A stretch of 14,450 nucleotides of DNA from contig CALFKA010000117.1 of assembly GCA_937880545.1 (NCBI GenBank), forward strand, positions 1-14,450, read 5' to 3'. A program made the translations under genes and the position numbers. The notes below the pieces were generated by a model that ran no database searches, had not been told where the DNA came from, and was given only the letters and a program-made list of their open reading frames with translations. Within the stretch, counting starts at the first letter, position 1; every line of letters begins with the position of its first letter. Below, in pieces: positions 6,141 to 13,136 of this stretch. Source of the DNA: an uncultured Clostridia bacterium (GTDB lineage: Bacteria > Bacillota > Clostridia > Peptostreptococcales > Acidaminobacteraceae).

Positions 6141-7673
6141 ATGAACTACCGGAAACGTGCCTGGCTGAGTATCACAAGAAGGAAAGGCAAAACACTTCTC
6201 CTTTTGATGATCATCCTCATACTTGGAAGCGCCATCGGTGGGGCTATCTCTATCCGTCTCGCTTCCGACAAAGTCGACGAACGCGTAAGATCAAAGATGG
6301 GCCCTGCCCTCACCATCGGATATGATCACGAAAAAATCAATCAGGACCGCAAAGAAAATCCTGAGGCTCCTATTACGTGGCAACTTCCTGATACAGATGT
6401 TCTGGAGGGGATAGGAAAAAGTCAATACGTGAAGTACTACGAGTACTCCCTCAGGACAAGTGTAGGCTCCAAAGAGATGAAGCCTTACATACCGGCTTAT
6501 TTTCAGAATGAAGCTAATGAGGAAAAGAAAGACAAACCGGGCGATAATATACATCCATTCTCTCTCAATGGTGTCTCGCGCTCGTCCTTCATTGATATGG
6601 AAGAGGGGAAGAGCAGCCTGATTAGTGGTCGACTCTTTACAGAAGAAGAGATGATTGCCGGAGCGCCGGTCGTACTGATCAGCAAGAAGCTGGCGGATCT
6701 CAATCAGATTCGCGTAGGAGACTCCCTTAGTTTCCAGGCTTCCGTCTTCGATTTCTCCCAGTCAGATTCTGAGAAAGAATTCTTTCCTATCCTTCAGACA
6801 CTGGAGACAGCAGCAGAGGTCATTGGCCTCTATGAGACACATCTCCAGGAAGCCACCACTGACAGCAGGGGAAATGTAATAGAAGACCCTTGGGGACACG
6901 CGTTCCAGGACCAAACCACTGCCAATACACTTATTGCTCCCCAACAATTCGTATCCAATTTTGACAAGTTGCACGTACAGACGTATGCCGAGATCTATAA
7001 AGACAAGCCTGAGCACCAGAGGAGAGCGGAAGAATACCAGTCACTCTTTATCCTAAAAGATCCTGCGGACTTGGAGTCGTTCATCACAGAAAACGAAGTG
7101 CTCCTTCCTCCCTATAATCGCTTCGTCTCCTCACTTGATAACTATAAGCTCATCGCAGGCCCACTGGAGCAGGCGAAGAAACTCTCTGAGTATACATTGA
7201 TCGTCACCGTCGCCGCTGCCGTCCTGATCATCAGCCTGGTTGTCGTCCTCTCATTAAGAGATAGAAAGCACGAGCTGGGCATCTATCTCTCCCTGGGTGA
7301 GAAGAAGAGCCTGGTCATCCGGCAGATTCTCCTAGAGACGCTTCTCATCGCTGTTCTGGGAATTGCTCTGTCTGTCTTTACGGGGCAGATGTTAGCAGGA
7401 CTTCTCTCCACCAAAATGGTGCAAAACGAGCTGGATCAAACAGGAAAAGAGAGCGCTGCCGGATGGATCGTCTATGATAAGGGGATCTCCGCCACCTACA
7501 TGAATGTAGATTTCTCCATCAAGGATATTCAAGACGCTTATGGCATTAGACTCTCCCCCGGATACATCGCCGTTTACAGTCTGATTGCGCTCGGAATCAT
7601 CCTGCTTGCCTCGCTCGCTCCCATGTGCTACATCCTGAGACTCAACCCAAAGAAGATCCTGATGGGATTGTAA
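6141..7673 (+). CDS. FtsX/MacB-like ABC transporter permease, copy 1
   Basis: A 510-residue membrane protein. The first helix (about 18-37) follows a basic start K-R-A-W-L-S-I-T-R-R-K-G-K. A large outside domain of about 310 residues comes next, then three C-terminal helices (about 352-373, 397-420, 473-500). This is the four-helix plan of FtsX/LolC/MacB permeases, which act as mechanotransmitters driven by a separate ATPase. The loop L-R-D-R-K-H-E-L-G-I-Y-L-S-L-G-E-K-K after helix 2 is the usual ATPase-coupling region. The start ATG has AGGAGG 8 nt before it; CCTC (6117-6120) could pair with GAGG (6126-6129) and partly mask that site. It is a diverged paralogue of the 8369 gene, sharing the N-terminal, coupling and C-terminal segments. 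No ATPase is adjacent, so it presumably uses the one at 9939. Substrate unknown. Confidence 0.88.
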   Translation: MNYRKRAWLSITRRKGKTLLLLMIILILGSAIGGAISIRLASDKVDERVRSKMGPALTIGYDHEKINQDRKENPEAPITWQLPDTDVLEGIGKSQYVKYYEYSLRTSVGSKEMKPYIPAYFQNEANEEKKDKPGDNIHPFSLNGVSRSSFIDMEEGKSSLISGRLFTEEEMIAGAPVVLISKKLADLNQIRVGDSLSFQASVFDFSQSDSEKEFFPILQTLETAAEVIGLYETHLQEATTDSRGNVIEDPWGHAFQDQTTANTLIAPQQFVSNFDKLHVQTYAEIYKDKPEHQRRAEEYQSLFILKDPADLESFITENEVLLPPYNRFVSSLDNYKLIAGPLEQAKKLSEYTLIVTVAAAVLIISLVVVLSLRDRKHELGIYLSLGEKKSLVIRQILLETLLIAVLGIALSVFTGQMLAGLLSTKMVQNELDQTGKESAAGWIVYDKGISATYMNVDFSIKDIQDAYGIRLSPGYIAVYSLIALGIILLASLAPMCYILRLNPKKILMGL

Positions 7674-7724
7674 ATCGCCCCTTCCAAACGACCGATACAA
7701 AAGGACATCGATGAATGTTGCGAC

Positions 7725-8006
7725 ACAAGCCTGACTAAGCGTTATGTGCCACATGGGAGAGTCCTTGCCCCCCTAGTGATCATCGCTGTGATTCCAGGCA
7801 GTCGGTAGCAAAGAAGCCGGGGACTCAGACAGCTTCCTTATCACCTGGGAGGGGAAGCCGCAGACTTCATCAATAGCTCCCTCACAACGGAAGATGTGCT
7901 GAGTGGGTACTGATCTGACTTTCCCCTAATACTCATCGTCTTTTACTTGGAGGGACTCGTGACGATGAACCCATCTCTACATCGTATGACCCCAAGCAGA
8001 GGTGGT
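7725..8006 (+). pseudogene. Heavily decayed C-terminal remnant of another permease copy
   Basis: Reading the frame that contains nt 7761 as a codon start gives a degraded version of the family's C-terminus. Around 7762-7795, G-R-V-L-A-P-L-V-I-I-A-V-I resembles K-V-V-G-Q-I-I-A-E-V-L-I-I-A-L-L in the 8369 protein. At about 7849-7910, A-A-D-F-I-N-S-S-L-T-T-E-D-V-L-S-G-Y resembles D-V-N-D-F-L-S-S-K-L-T-M-Q-D-V-V-G-A-Y. After an in-frame TGA replacing Gln, L-I-L-I-V-F-Y-L-E-G-L-V-T-M resembles the last helix. Two in-frame stops and small deletions make it dead. The 7849-7980 part is convincing; the outer limits are approximate. Confidence 0.62.
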
Positions 8007-8244
8007 TTATGTGATGAGTTTTTAGAAAGAGAAACATAGACTTGTCGGTGCTCTTTTCCCTTTTTTCATATGCCAGAACATAAATTGCTACTTTCTTGAC
8101 ATATGGAGGCGAAATAAGTACACTCAAGGCCAGAGGAGATTGAAATTTCGACGAATTATCGTGTTGGAATAATATTAACTTTTTGAACTGACAGGACGAA
8201 ATCGTCTTCTCAATTGTTTCCTTTTCAGGTGACCATCTCTTCGT
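8007..8244. other. Intergenic stretch with an orphan promoter and dyads, no gene
   Basis: I see no supported coding sequence here on either strand. The stretch holds a strong promoter-like element (8096-8124) and two TCGT-type dyads, ACGA-ATTA-TCGT at 8151-8162 and GACGA-AA-TCGTC at 8195-8206. Both lie upstream of the main permease promoter, and a third dyad falls inside that promoter's spacer (8251-8259). Confidence 0.5.
8096..8124 (+). promoter_or_regulatory. Orphan sigma-A promoter candidate
   Basis: TTGACA (8096-8101), a 17-nt spacer and TACACT (8119-8124) match consensus at 6/6 and 4/6. The predicted start is about 8131, about 240 nt before the permease ATG. It could give a second, long-leader transcript of the ABC operon or a small RNA. 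Confidence 0.5.
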
Positions 8245-8273
8245 TTGAACCGATGATCGTCTGAGGATATACT
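8245..8273 (+). promoter_or_regulatory. Sigma-A promoter of the permease-ATPase-PASTA operon
   Basis: TTGAAC (8245-8250), an exact 17-nt spacer and TATACT (8268-8273) match consensus at 4/6 and 5/6. The spacer contains the dyad CGAT-G-ATCG (8251-8259), a plausible operator. The predicted start is about 8280, leaving a leader of about 90 nt before the ATG at 8369. Confidence 0.65.
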
Positions 8274-8291
8274 GGAGGTTAAGACAGTTAT

Positions 8292-8313
8292 ATGTCTGTG
8301 ATCAAACAGATAT
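8292..8313 (+). promoter_or_regulatory. Leader hairpin or dyad before the second permease
   Basis: ATGTCTGT and ACAGATAT pair over 8 bp (one G-U) around the loop GATCAA, within the predicted 5' leader. No T-run follows, so it is not a terminator. It may be an mRNA structure or, as DNA, a protein site; the overlapping CAGATATCTG (8307-8316) is itself a perfect palindrome. Confidence 0.4.
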
Positions 8314-8368
8314 CTGCCATAATTATGAAGATTGCGGGTATTCACAACCCGGAAGAAAGGAATGACTC

Positions 8369-9928
8369 ATGAGTTTTCTCAAGCGCGCCTGGTTGAGCAT
8401 CACGCGAAGGACAGGCAAATCACTGCTACTTCTGCTGATCATCTTGATCCTCGGCAATGCCATTGCAGGGGCTATTTCCATTCAGCAGGCCTCACGCAAT
8501 GTAGAACGAAAGATCAAGGCCGATATGGGTGCTGCCGCCACCATCCGAATCGACTTTGAGGAGTATGAAAAACTTGCGCAGCAGTATCAGGACAATCCGG
8601 AAGATATGCCCAGACCTGAAAATCCCACGCCCGAACTGTTCCAGACAATTGGAAGCAGCCCCTATGTCAAGTACTACGATTACTCAACGGGCACCAGCGT
8701 CGGTTCTTCCTCCTTGGAAAAGTTTGTTCCGCAATACATTAAAGAGCAGATGGAACAGCAGGCCGGCTGGATGGAGAGTGACTGGGAAAAATACTATAAA
8801 TTTACACTCCGCGGGGTGCAGTATTACAAGCTGTTGCCGATCGAGGAGGGCCGCCTGAGCCTCTCCGGCGGACGCGTCTTTACTGAAGATGAAATCAGCA
8901 AAGGGGAAGCGGTCGCCATTATCTCAAAAAGTCTGGCCGAAGCCAATCACATCAATATCGATGATACTGTCGTGATGACCAACTATGTCATGGACTTTCA
9001 GAATGTCGATACCAATACTGGTATGCCCGCTGTCGCTAATGAATTTGACTATGCCGTCAAAGTCATCGGTTTGATAGAGGAAGTAAAAGCTCCCACTCCC
9101 CAAGGGAATCAGAAGCCAAACGACGGGGACAAGTGGAACCAAGCGTATATGGAGCAGCAATTTGCCAATACCGTCTACGTGCCAAACGGTTTTGCCGCAA
9201 AGATCAATAAGGATGCTACGCAAGCGAACATGGAAGCCAATCCCGAGCAATACGAAGGCGTGGATCCGAAGGATATAAATCGTGTCTGGTATTTCGATCC
9301 GGTCTACATCATCGATGACCCGGACAATCTCGAACGTTTCAAAGAAGAAAGCGCGCCGCTCCTACCGGACATGTATATAGTGGCCACAACGGCGGATAAC
9401 TATAAAAATATCTCTGCACCTGTCGAGCAGACGACAAAAATGGCCAACTATATCCTGATCGTCGCCGTCGTCGCTTCCGTTTTGATCATTACTCTCGTGG
9501 TCCTTCTGTTCCTTCGCGATCGCAAGCACGAGTTGGGGGTCTATCTCTCCCTCGGCGAAAAGAAGGGCAAAGTTGTGGGACAGATAATTGCAGAAGTCCT
9601 GATTATCGCCCTCCTGGGAATTACGCTCTCAGTCTTTACCGGTAATCTCGTCGCCTCAGGTCTGTCAAGCTCGATGATCCAGGCACAGATGGAAAAAGAA
9701 GCACAGAACAATCCCTGGGGACCGACCATCAATATGGGAAGCGGTGATGTCAATGACTTTTTGAGCAGCAAACTCACCATGCAGGATGTCGTCGGCGCGT
9801 ATCAGATTCGATTGACACCTACGTATATTCTCGTGTTCTTCTTGGTAAGTCTGGGCACCATCGCCCTATCAACCCTTGTGCCGATGTTCTATATCGTGCG
9901 CCTCAACCCGAGAAAGATCCTGATGTAG
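8369..9928 (+). CDS. FtsX/MacB-like ABC transporter permease, copy 2
   Basis: A 519-residue membrane protein with the same plan as the 6141 gene. It has a basic N-terminus (K-R-A-W-L-S-I-T-R-R-T-G-K), helix 1 at about 18-37 and a roughly 320-residue outside domain. Helices follow at about 359-381, 404-426 and 484-510, with the ATPase-coupling loop L-R-D-R-K-H-E-L-G-V-Y-L-S-L-G-E-K-K between helices 2 and 3. The ATG at 8369 has AAGAAAGG 8 nt before it. The ATPase gene starts 10 bp after the stop, so the two almost certainly form one transporter. Permeases of this kind work as dimers, either of one protein or of two different ones; a pairing with the 6141 product is possible. Substrate unknown. 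Lipoprotein, antimicrobial peptide or cell-wall-linked roles are all known in the superfamily. Confidence 0.9.
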   Translation: MSFLKRAWLSITRRTGKSLLLLLIILILGNAIAGAISIQQASRNVERKIKADMGAAATIRIDFEEYEKLAQQYQDNPEDMPRPENPTPELFQTIGSSPYVKYYDYSTGTSVGSSSLEKFVPQYIKEQMEQQAGWMESDWEKYYKFTLRGVQYYKLLPIEEGRLSLSGGRVFTEDEISKGEAVAIISKSLAEANHINIDDTVVMTNYVMDFQNVDTNTGMPAVANEFDYAVKVIGLIEEVKAPTPQGNQKPNDGDKWNQAYMEQQFANTVYVPNGFAAKINKDATQANMEANPEQYEGVDPKDINRVWYFDPVYIIDDPDNLERFKEESAPLLPDMYIVATTADNYKNISAPVEQTTKMANYILIVAVVASVLIITLVVLLFLRDRKHELGVYLSLGEKKGKVVGQIIAEVLIIALLGITLSVFTGNLVASGLSSSMIQAQMEKEAQNNPWGPTINMGSGDVNDFLSSKLTMQDVVGAYQIRLTPTYILVFFLVSLGTIALSTLVPMFYIVRLNPRKILM

Positions 9929-9938
9929 AGGAGGAATC

Positions 9939-10613
9939 ATGCCTATTCTTGAGACCAAAAACCTGACGTATTACTACCAGGACGGAGAGTCCCGCCGCTA
10001 CATCCTCAATGATGTCGACGTTTCCTTCGAAAAGGGAAAATTCTACACCATCTGGGGACAATCCGGCTCCGGTAAGACCACCTTTCTTGCCATGATCTCC
10101 GCACTGGATGAGCCGCAGGAAGGTCAGATCCTCTTCAACGGTTCAGATATCAAACAGCTAGGCTACGAGAGCTACAGACGCAACCGCATTGGCATTATCT
10201 TTCAGAGCTACAACCTCATCCCTTACCTGAGTGCTGTGGAGAATGTCCTGGTGGCCATGTCCATCACAGAAAACCCCCTACCGGACAGGGAGAAAGAAGT
10301 CGCCTACAACCTGCTCGACTACATCGGCATCAGTCGCTCCAAAGCTGACCGCAGTGTCACCAAGCTTTCCGGCGGTGAGCAGCAGCGCGTGGCCGTCGCC
10401 AGAGCGCTCTCCACCAATGTCGAGATCATTCTCGCGGATGAGCCGACCGGCAACCTCGATGAAGCCATGGAGCAGGAAATTGTCGATATTTTCAAGAAGT
10501 TGGCGCACGAACACGACAAATGTGTCATCGTCGTCACCCACTCCAAAGAAATTGCCGAACAGAGTGACGTCATTCTTCACTTACACAAAGGGGCCTTAAG
10601 ATCGTATGAGTGA
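9939..10613 (+). CDS. ABC transporter ATPase, LolD/MacB type
   Basis: A 224-residue cytoplasmic ATPase that powers the FtsX-like permeases. All catalytic motifs are intact: Walker A G-Q-S-G-S-G-K-T (40-47), Q-loop Q89 in I-F-Q-S-Y-N-L-I-P, signature L-S-G-G-E-Q-Q (143-149), Walker B I-I-L-A-D-E-P-T with E168, and H201. The Q-loop sequence and the A-D-E-P-T-G-N-L-D run are typical of the LolD/MacB/FtsE subgroup rather than of importers. AGGAGG lies 4 nt before the ATG. It is the only ATPase in the permease block, so it probably serves both intact permeases. Its last 8 nt overlap the start of the PASTA gene. Confidence 0.95.
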   Translation: MPILETKNLTYYYQDGESRRYILNDVDVSFEKGKFYTIWGQSGSGKTTFLAMISALDEPQEGQILFNGSDIKQLGYESYRRNRIGIIFQSYNLIPYLSAVENVLVAMSITENPLPDREKEVAYNLLDYIGISRSKADRSVTKLSGGEQQRVAVARALSTNVEIILADEPTGNLDEAMEQEIVDIFKKLAHEHDKCVIVVTHSKEIAEQSDVILHLHKGALRSYE

Positions 10614-12192
10614 TTTCCTATCTAAATTTACCCTTGATCAATACGCCGACATGGTGAAAAAAGAGGAGAAGGAGAAGGCAGAAGGACTTGTCTCGGAAGA
10701 GACACCAAAAGCCCAACGCCTACCCGACAATATTGAAGACGAAGACTTTGTTCCCCCTGAGCCGGAAGTCACCGCTCCAAAGCCTGAGCCCGAAGCCGAA
10801 CCCTCGGCAGAACCCGTCATCTCCTCTACCGAGGATGTGCCGGATGAGCCGGTTCGCACAGAAGCTCTGCGAGTCGAAGAGGTCGACGCCCCTGCGCCAC
10901 CTCCCGCGGGACCTCCCACCCCTCCTCCGGAACCGGAAAAGACGAGAAGAACACCTCCACCGGCCAGACACACCTATGCCGATGAAGAGACCGTCATCGA
11001 TCCTTCCTATAAAGGAAAACAGCGCAGGAAATACATCATACTGTCTGTTGTCGGTGTCCTACTTCTTCTGCTTCTGGCCTTTGGAATCTATCGATTCACG
11101 CATGTGCGTATGCCTGATTTCACCGGAAAGAATGTCTCTGAAGCCAGGGTATGGGGTGCACAAAACCGCGTTGAGTTCCTCCTCAATCAGGAGCACAGCA
11201 AAGAAAATGCTGTCAACACCGTCATCAGTCAGTCCGGCACAGAGAACAAGATGGTCCGAAAGGGCTCGACCGTCACTCTGGTGACTTCGCTGGGAGCCGA
11301 TCCTGATGAGCACATCCCCCTACCTGCCTTTGATACCTTCTCAGTAGAGCAAGCGAGGCAGTGGGCGGAAGAAAACCAGGCCAATAACTTCTCTGTCGTC
11401 AATCAGTACTCTGATACGGTAGAAGCCGGACGCTTCGTCTCTCTCAATATCACCGATAAGAGTGTCACACCGGAGACGTATAAGAGAAAAGACACAGCCA
11501 TCGCCTACTTCTCCCGAGGACCCGAGGTCTTTGAAAAGAACATCGCCGTTCCCGAATTTGTAGGAAGAGCGAGAGCGGAAGTGGATAATTGGGTAAACTC
11601 CAACTCCATTCAGCTGACAGTCAAAGAAGTGACTAGTAATTCAGTAGAAGCCGGACAGGTCATATCACAGTCGGTGCCCAAAGGAGAAAAAGTCGCAAAG
11701 AACGATCCCTTTGAAATCACCGTTTCTCTCGGACAGCCGATCATCGTACCCGACTTCCACGACTACAATATGACCAACGCCGGAGAAGTCACCGGTGTCA
11801 CACCTGTCGTCCATACAAGGTATAATGACCTGATCCCCTATGGGAAACTTATCAGCCAGTCGCTCCTTCCCGGTACCAAACTCTCGGATAAGGATAACAA
11901 GAGCGTTGTCGTCGTCTACTCCCTCGGACTCCCCTATCTCAAAGACTTACGAGACACCAATGAAGGGGAACTCCAGAAATTTTTCTTTGAGGAGTTCCAG
12001 AGTAAGGGCGCCAATGTCACTTATACGGTGAGATATATCAAGTCTCATCAGCCGAAAGGAACTGTCATCTATCAGAGCACATATGAATCCCTGATTCCCC
12101 TGACGTTTAATGTCAGGCTGACCGTCAGCCTGGGAGACGGGACCTCCGATGACCCGACAGTTGATCTTCCCGAAGGGAAACCCAAAGACTGA
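10606..12192 (+). CDS. Membrane-anchored PASTA-repeat protein without a kinase domain
   Basis: A 528-residue single-pass protein. Residues 1-140 are cytoplasmic. They begin with a short helix-like segment (S-D-F-L-S-K-F-T-L-D-Q-Y-A-D-M-V-K-K), then a Pro/Glu-rich, probably disordered stretch. A basic patch (K-Q-R-R-K) precedes one membrane helix at about 144-163. Outside the membrane are five PASTA-like repeats at about 168-230, 237-306, 313-377, 379-441 and 442-512. They start with M-P-D-F, L-P-A-F, V-P-E-F, V-P-D-F and L-P-Y-L, and most end in S-L-G. PASTA repeats bind peptidoglycan or muropeptides in PknB-type kinases and penicillin-binding proteins; neither domain is present here. The start overlaps the ATPase gene by 8 nt, so expression is coupled. 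A role as cell-wall-sensing partner of the ABC transporter is inference. Confidence 0.88.
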   Translation: MSDFLSKFTLDQYADMVKKEEKEKAEGLVSEETPKAQRLPDNIEDEDFVPPEPEVTAPKPEPEAEPSAEPVISSTEDVPDEPVRTEALRVEEVDAPAPPPAGPPTPPPEPEKTRRTPPPARHTYADEETVIDPSYKGKQRRKYIILSVVGVLLLLLLAFGIYRFTHVRMPDFTGKNVSEARVWGAQNRVEFLLNQEHSKENAVNTVISQSGTENKMVRKGSTVTLVTSLGADPDEHIPLPAFDTFSVEQARQWAEENQANNFSVVNQYSDTVEAGRFVSLNITDKSVTPETYKRKDTAIAYFSRGPEVFEKNIAVPEFVGRARAEVDNWVNSNSIQLTVKEVTSNSVEAGQVISQSVPKGEKVAKNDPFEITVSLGQPIIVPDFHDYNMTNAGEVTGVTPVVHTRYNDLIPYGKLISQSLLPGTKLSDKDNKSVVVVYSLGLPYLKDLRDTNEGELQKFFFEEFQSKGANVTYTVRYIKSHQPKGTVIYQSTYESLIPLTFNVRLTVSLGDGTSDDPTVDLPEGKPKD

Positions 12193-12203
12193 TTCCACAG
12201 CAA

Positions 12204-12240
12204 ACCGCCTCTCCTTACATAGGATAGGCGGTATTTGTTT
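12204..12240 (+). terminator. Intrinsic terminator of the ABC-PASTA operon
   Basis: The stem ACCGCCT / AGGCGGT, one mismatch, then TCCT / AGGA, closes a 5-nt loop. It is followed by a moderate T-run (ATTTGTTT). It begins 12 bp after the PASTA stop codon. Confidence 0.8.
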
Positions 12241-12301
12241 CCGATGGATTCCTTTTTTCATCGAGCGTAAAGCTTAGAGAAGTCAAAAAGAAAAAGCAGT
12301 A

Positions 12302-12334
12302 GAAAAGAGCACAGAAACAAACGTCACTGTGCTC
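12302..12334 (-). terminator. Intrinsic terminator of the zinc importer operon
   Basis: On the minus strand the 8-bp stem GAGCACAG / CTGTGCTC closes a 12-nt loop and is followed by TTTTCT. The 5' arm is made of the last codons of the permease gene, and the stop codon is in the loop. Confidence 0.8.
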
Positions 12335-13136
12335 TCACTCTTTTGATCAGATATATGCCGGCAAAAATTAGCCCGTTTAGTAGAACGATTGTGGCGCCGG
12401 TGGGGGTGTTGAGTACAAAGGAGAACATGATACCTCCAAGTACACAGATCAGGGATACCAGCACACTCAAAAGAAGCGTCATGTGAAAACTTCTCTTCAG
12501 TTGCAGGGCTGTGATTGCCGGAAAGATAATCATACTGGAGATCAACAGGGTGCCCACCATACGAATACCTAAAAGAATCGTCACACTGGTCAGAAGGGCC
12601 AGGAGTTGGTTCAGTAGGCGGGTGTTGAGCCCAAGAGTGCGCGCATAGTCTTCATCATATGTCAGCACGATCAACTCGGTATGGAAAAAAGCGATCGCTG
12701 CCACGACACCGACGCCCAGAATGACACTCACCCAGACCTCGAGCGGGCGGATGACGAGGATAGACCCGAAGAGGTAGCTGTTGAGATCGACTCCGAAACC
12801 TCCCTTTAACGAGGAAAGGAAAATACCCAGCGCAACAGAGAAGCTCGACACCAGCCCGATGGCTGCATCAGCGTGAAGTTCATTTCTCTCACTCAAGTGC
12901 ATGATGAGAAGCGAGGCGCCGATGACAAGGGGCAGGGAGAACAGAAGAGGAGTGGCTCCCAGTACAAGAGCAATTGCCACAGAGGCAAAACTCACATGGG
13001 CCAGTCCATCTCCGATCATCGAGTAGTGCTTGAGGACGAGAAAGACACCAAGAAGTGCCCCGCTGATGCCGATGAGAGTACCTACAATGAGGGCGCGAAT
13101 CATGAACTCATACTGGAAGAGGCTGAGGATATTCAT
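12324..13136 (-). CDS. znuB: Zinc/manganese ABC importer permease (ZnuB/AdcB family)
   Basis: A 270-residue integral membrane protein with about eight hydrophobic segments that forms the translocation channel of a metal importer. The early stretch F-M-I-R-A-L-I-V-G-T-L-I-G-I-S-G-A-L-L-G and the following L-V-L-K-H-Y-S-M-I-G-D-G-L-A-H-V-S-F are the hallmark of the ABC-3 permease family (ZnuB, MntB, AdcB); H and D in that loop are conserved. Length is normal. The ATG overlaps the ATPase stop by 4 nt (ATGA), so translation is coupled. It is the last gene of the operon. The zinc assignment comes from the His-rich binding protein upstream; manganese is the main alternative. Confidence 0.92.
   Translation of the reverse strand: MNILSLFQYEFMIRALIVGTLIGISGALLGVFLVLKHYSMIGDGLAHVSFASVAIALVLGATPLLFSLPLVIGASLLIMHLSERNELHADAAIGLVSSFSVALGIFLSSLKGGFGVDLNSYLFGSILVIRPLEVWVSVILGVGVVAAIAFFHTELIVLTYDEDYARTLGLNTRLLNQLLALLTSVTILLGIRMVGTLLISSMIIFPAITALQLKRSFHMTLLLSVLVSLICVLGGIMFSFVLNTPTGATIVLLNGLIFAGIYLIKRVRAQ

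Noticed and set aside
7933..8127. Small minus-strand frame (64 codons) in the permease gap
   Set aside because: It overlaps the permease fossil and the orphan promoter, with no recognisable feature and no clear ribosome site; a chance frame is more likely.
10688..11284. 198-codon frame inside the PASTA gene
   Set aside because: It is a shifted reading of the Pro/Glu-rich region. Its Ser/Pro/Arg-rich product and lack of motifs mark it as a shadow.
12240..12301. Possible small gene or RNA between the two convergent operons
   Set aside because: Only about 60 bp of A-rich sequence between two terminators; nothing further is supported.
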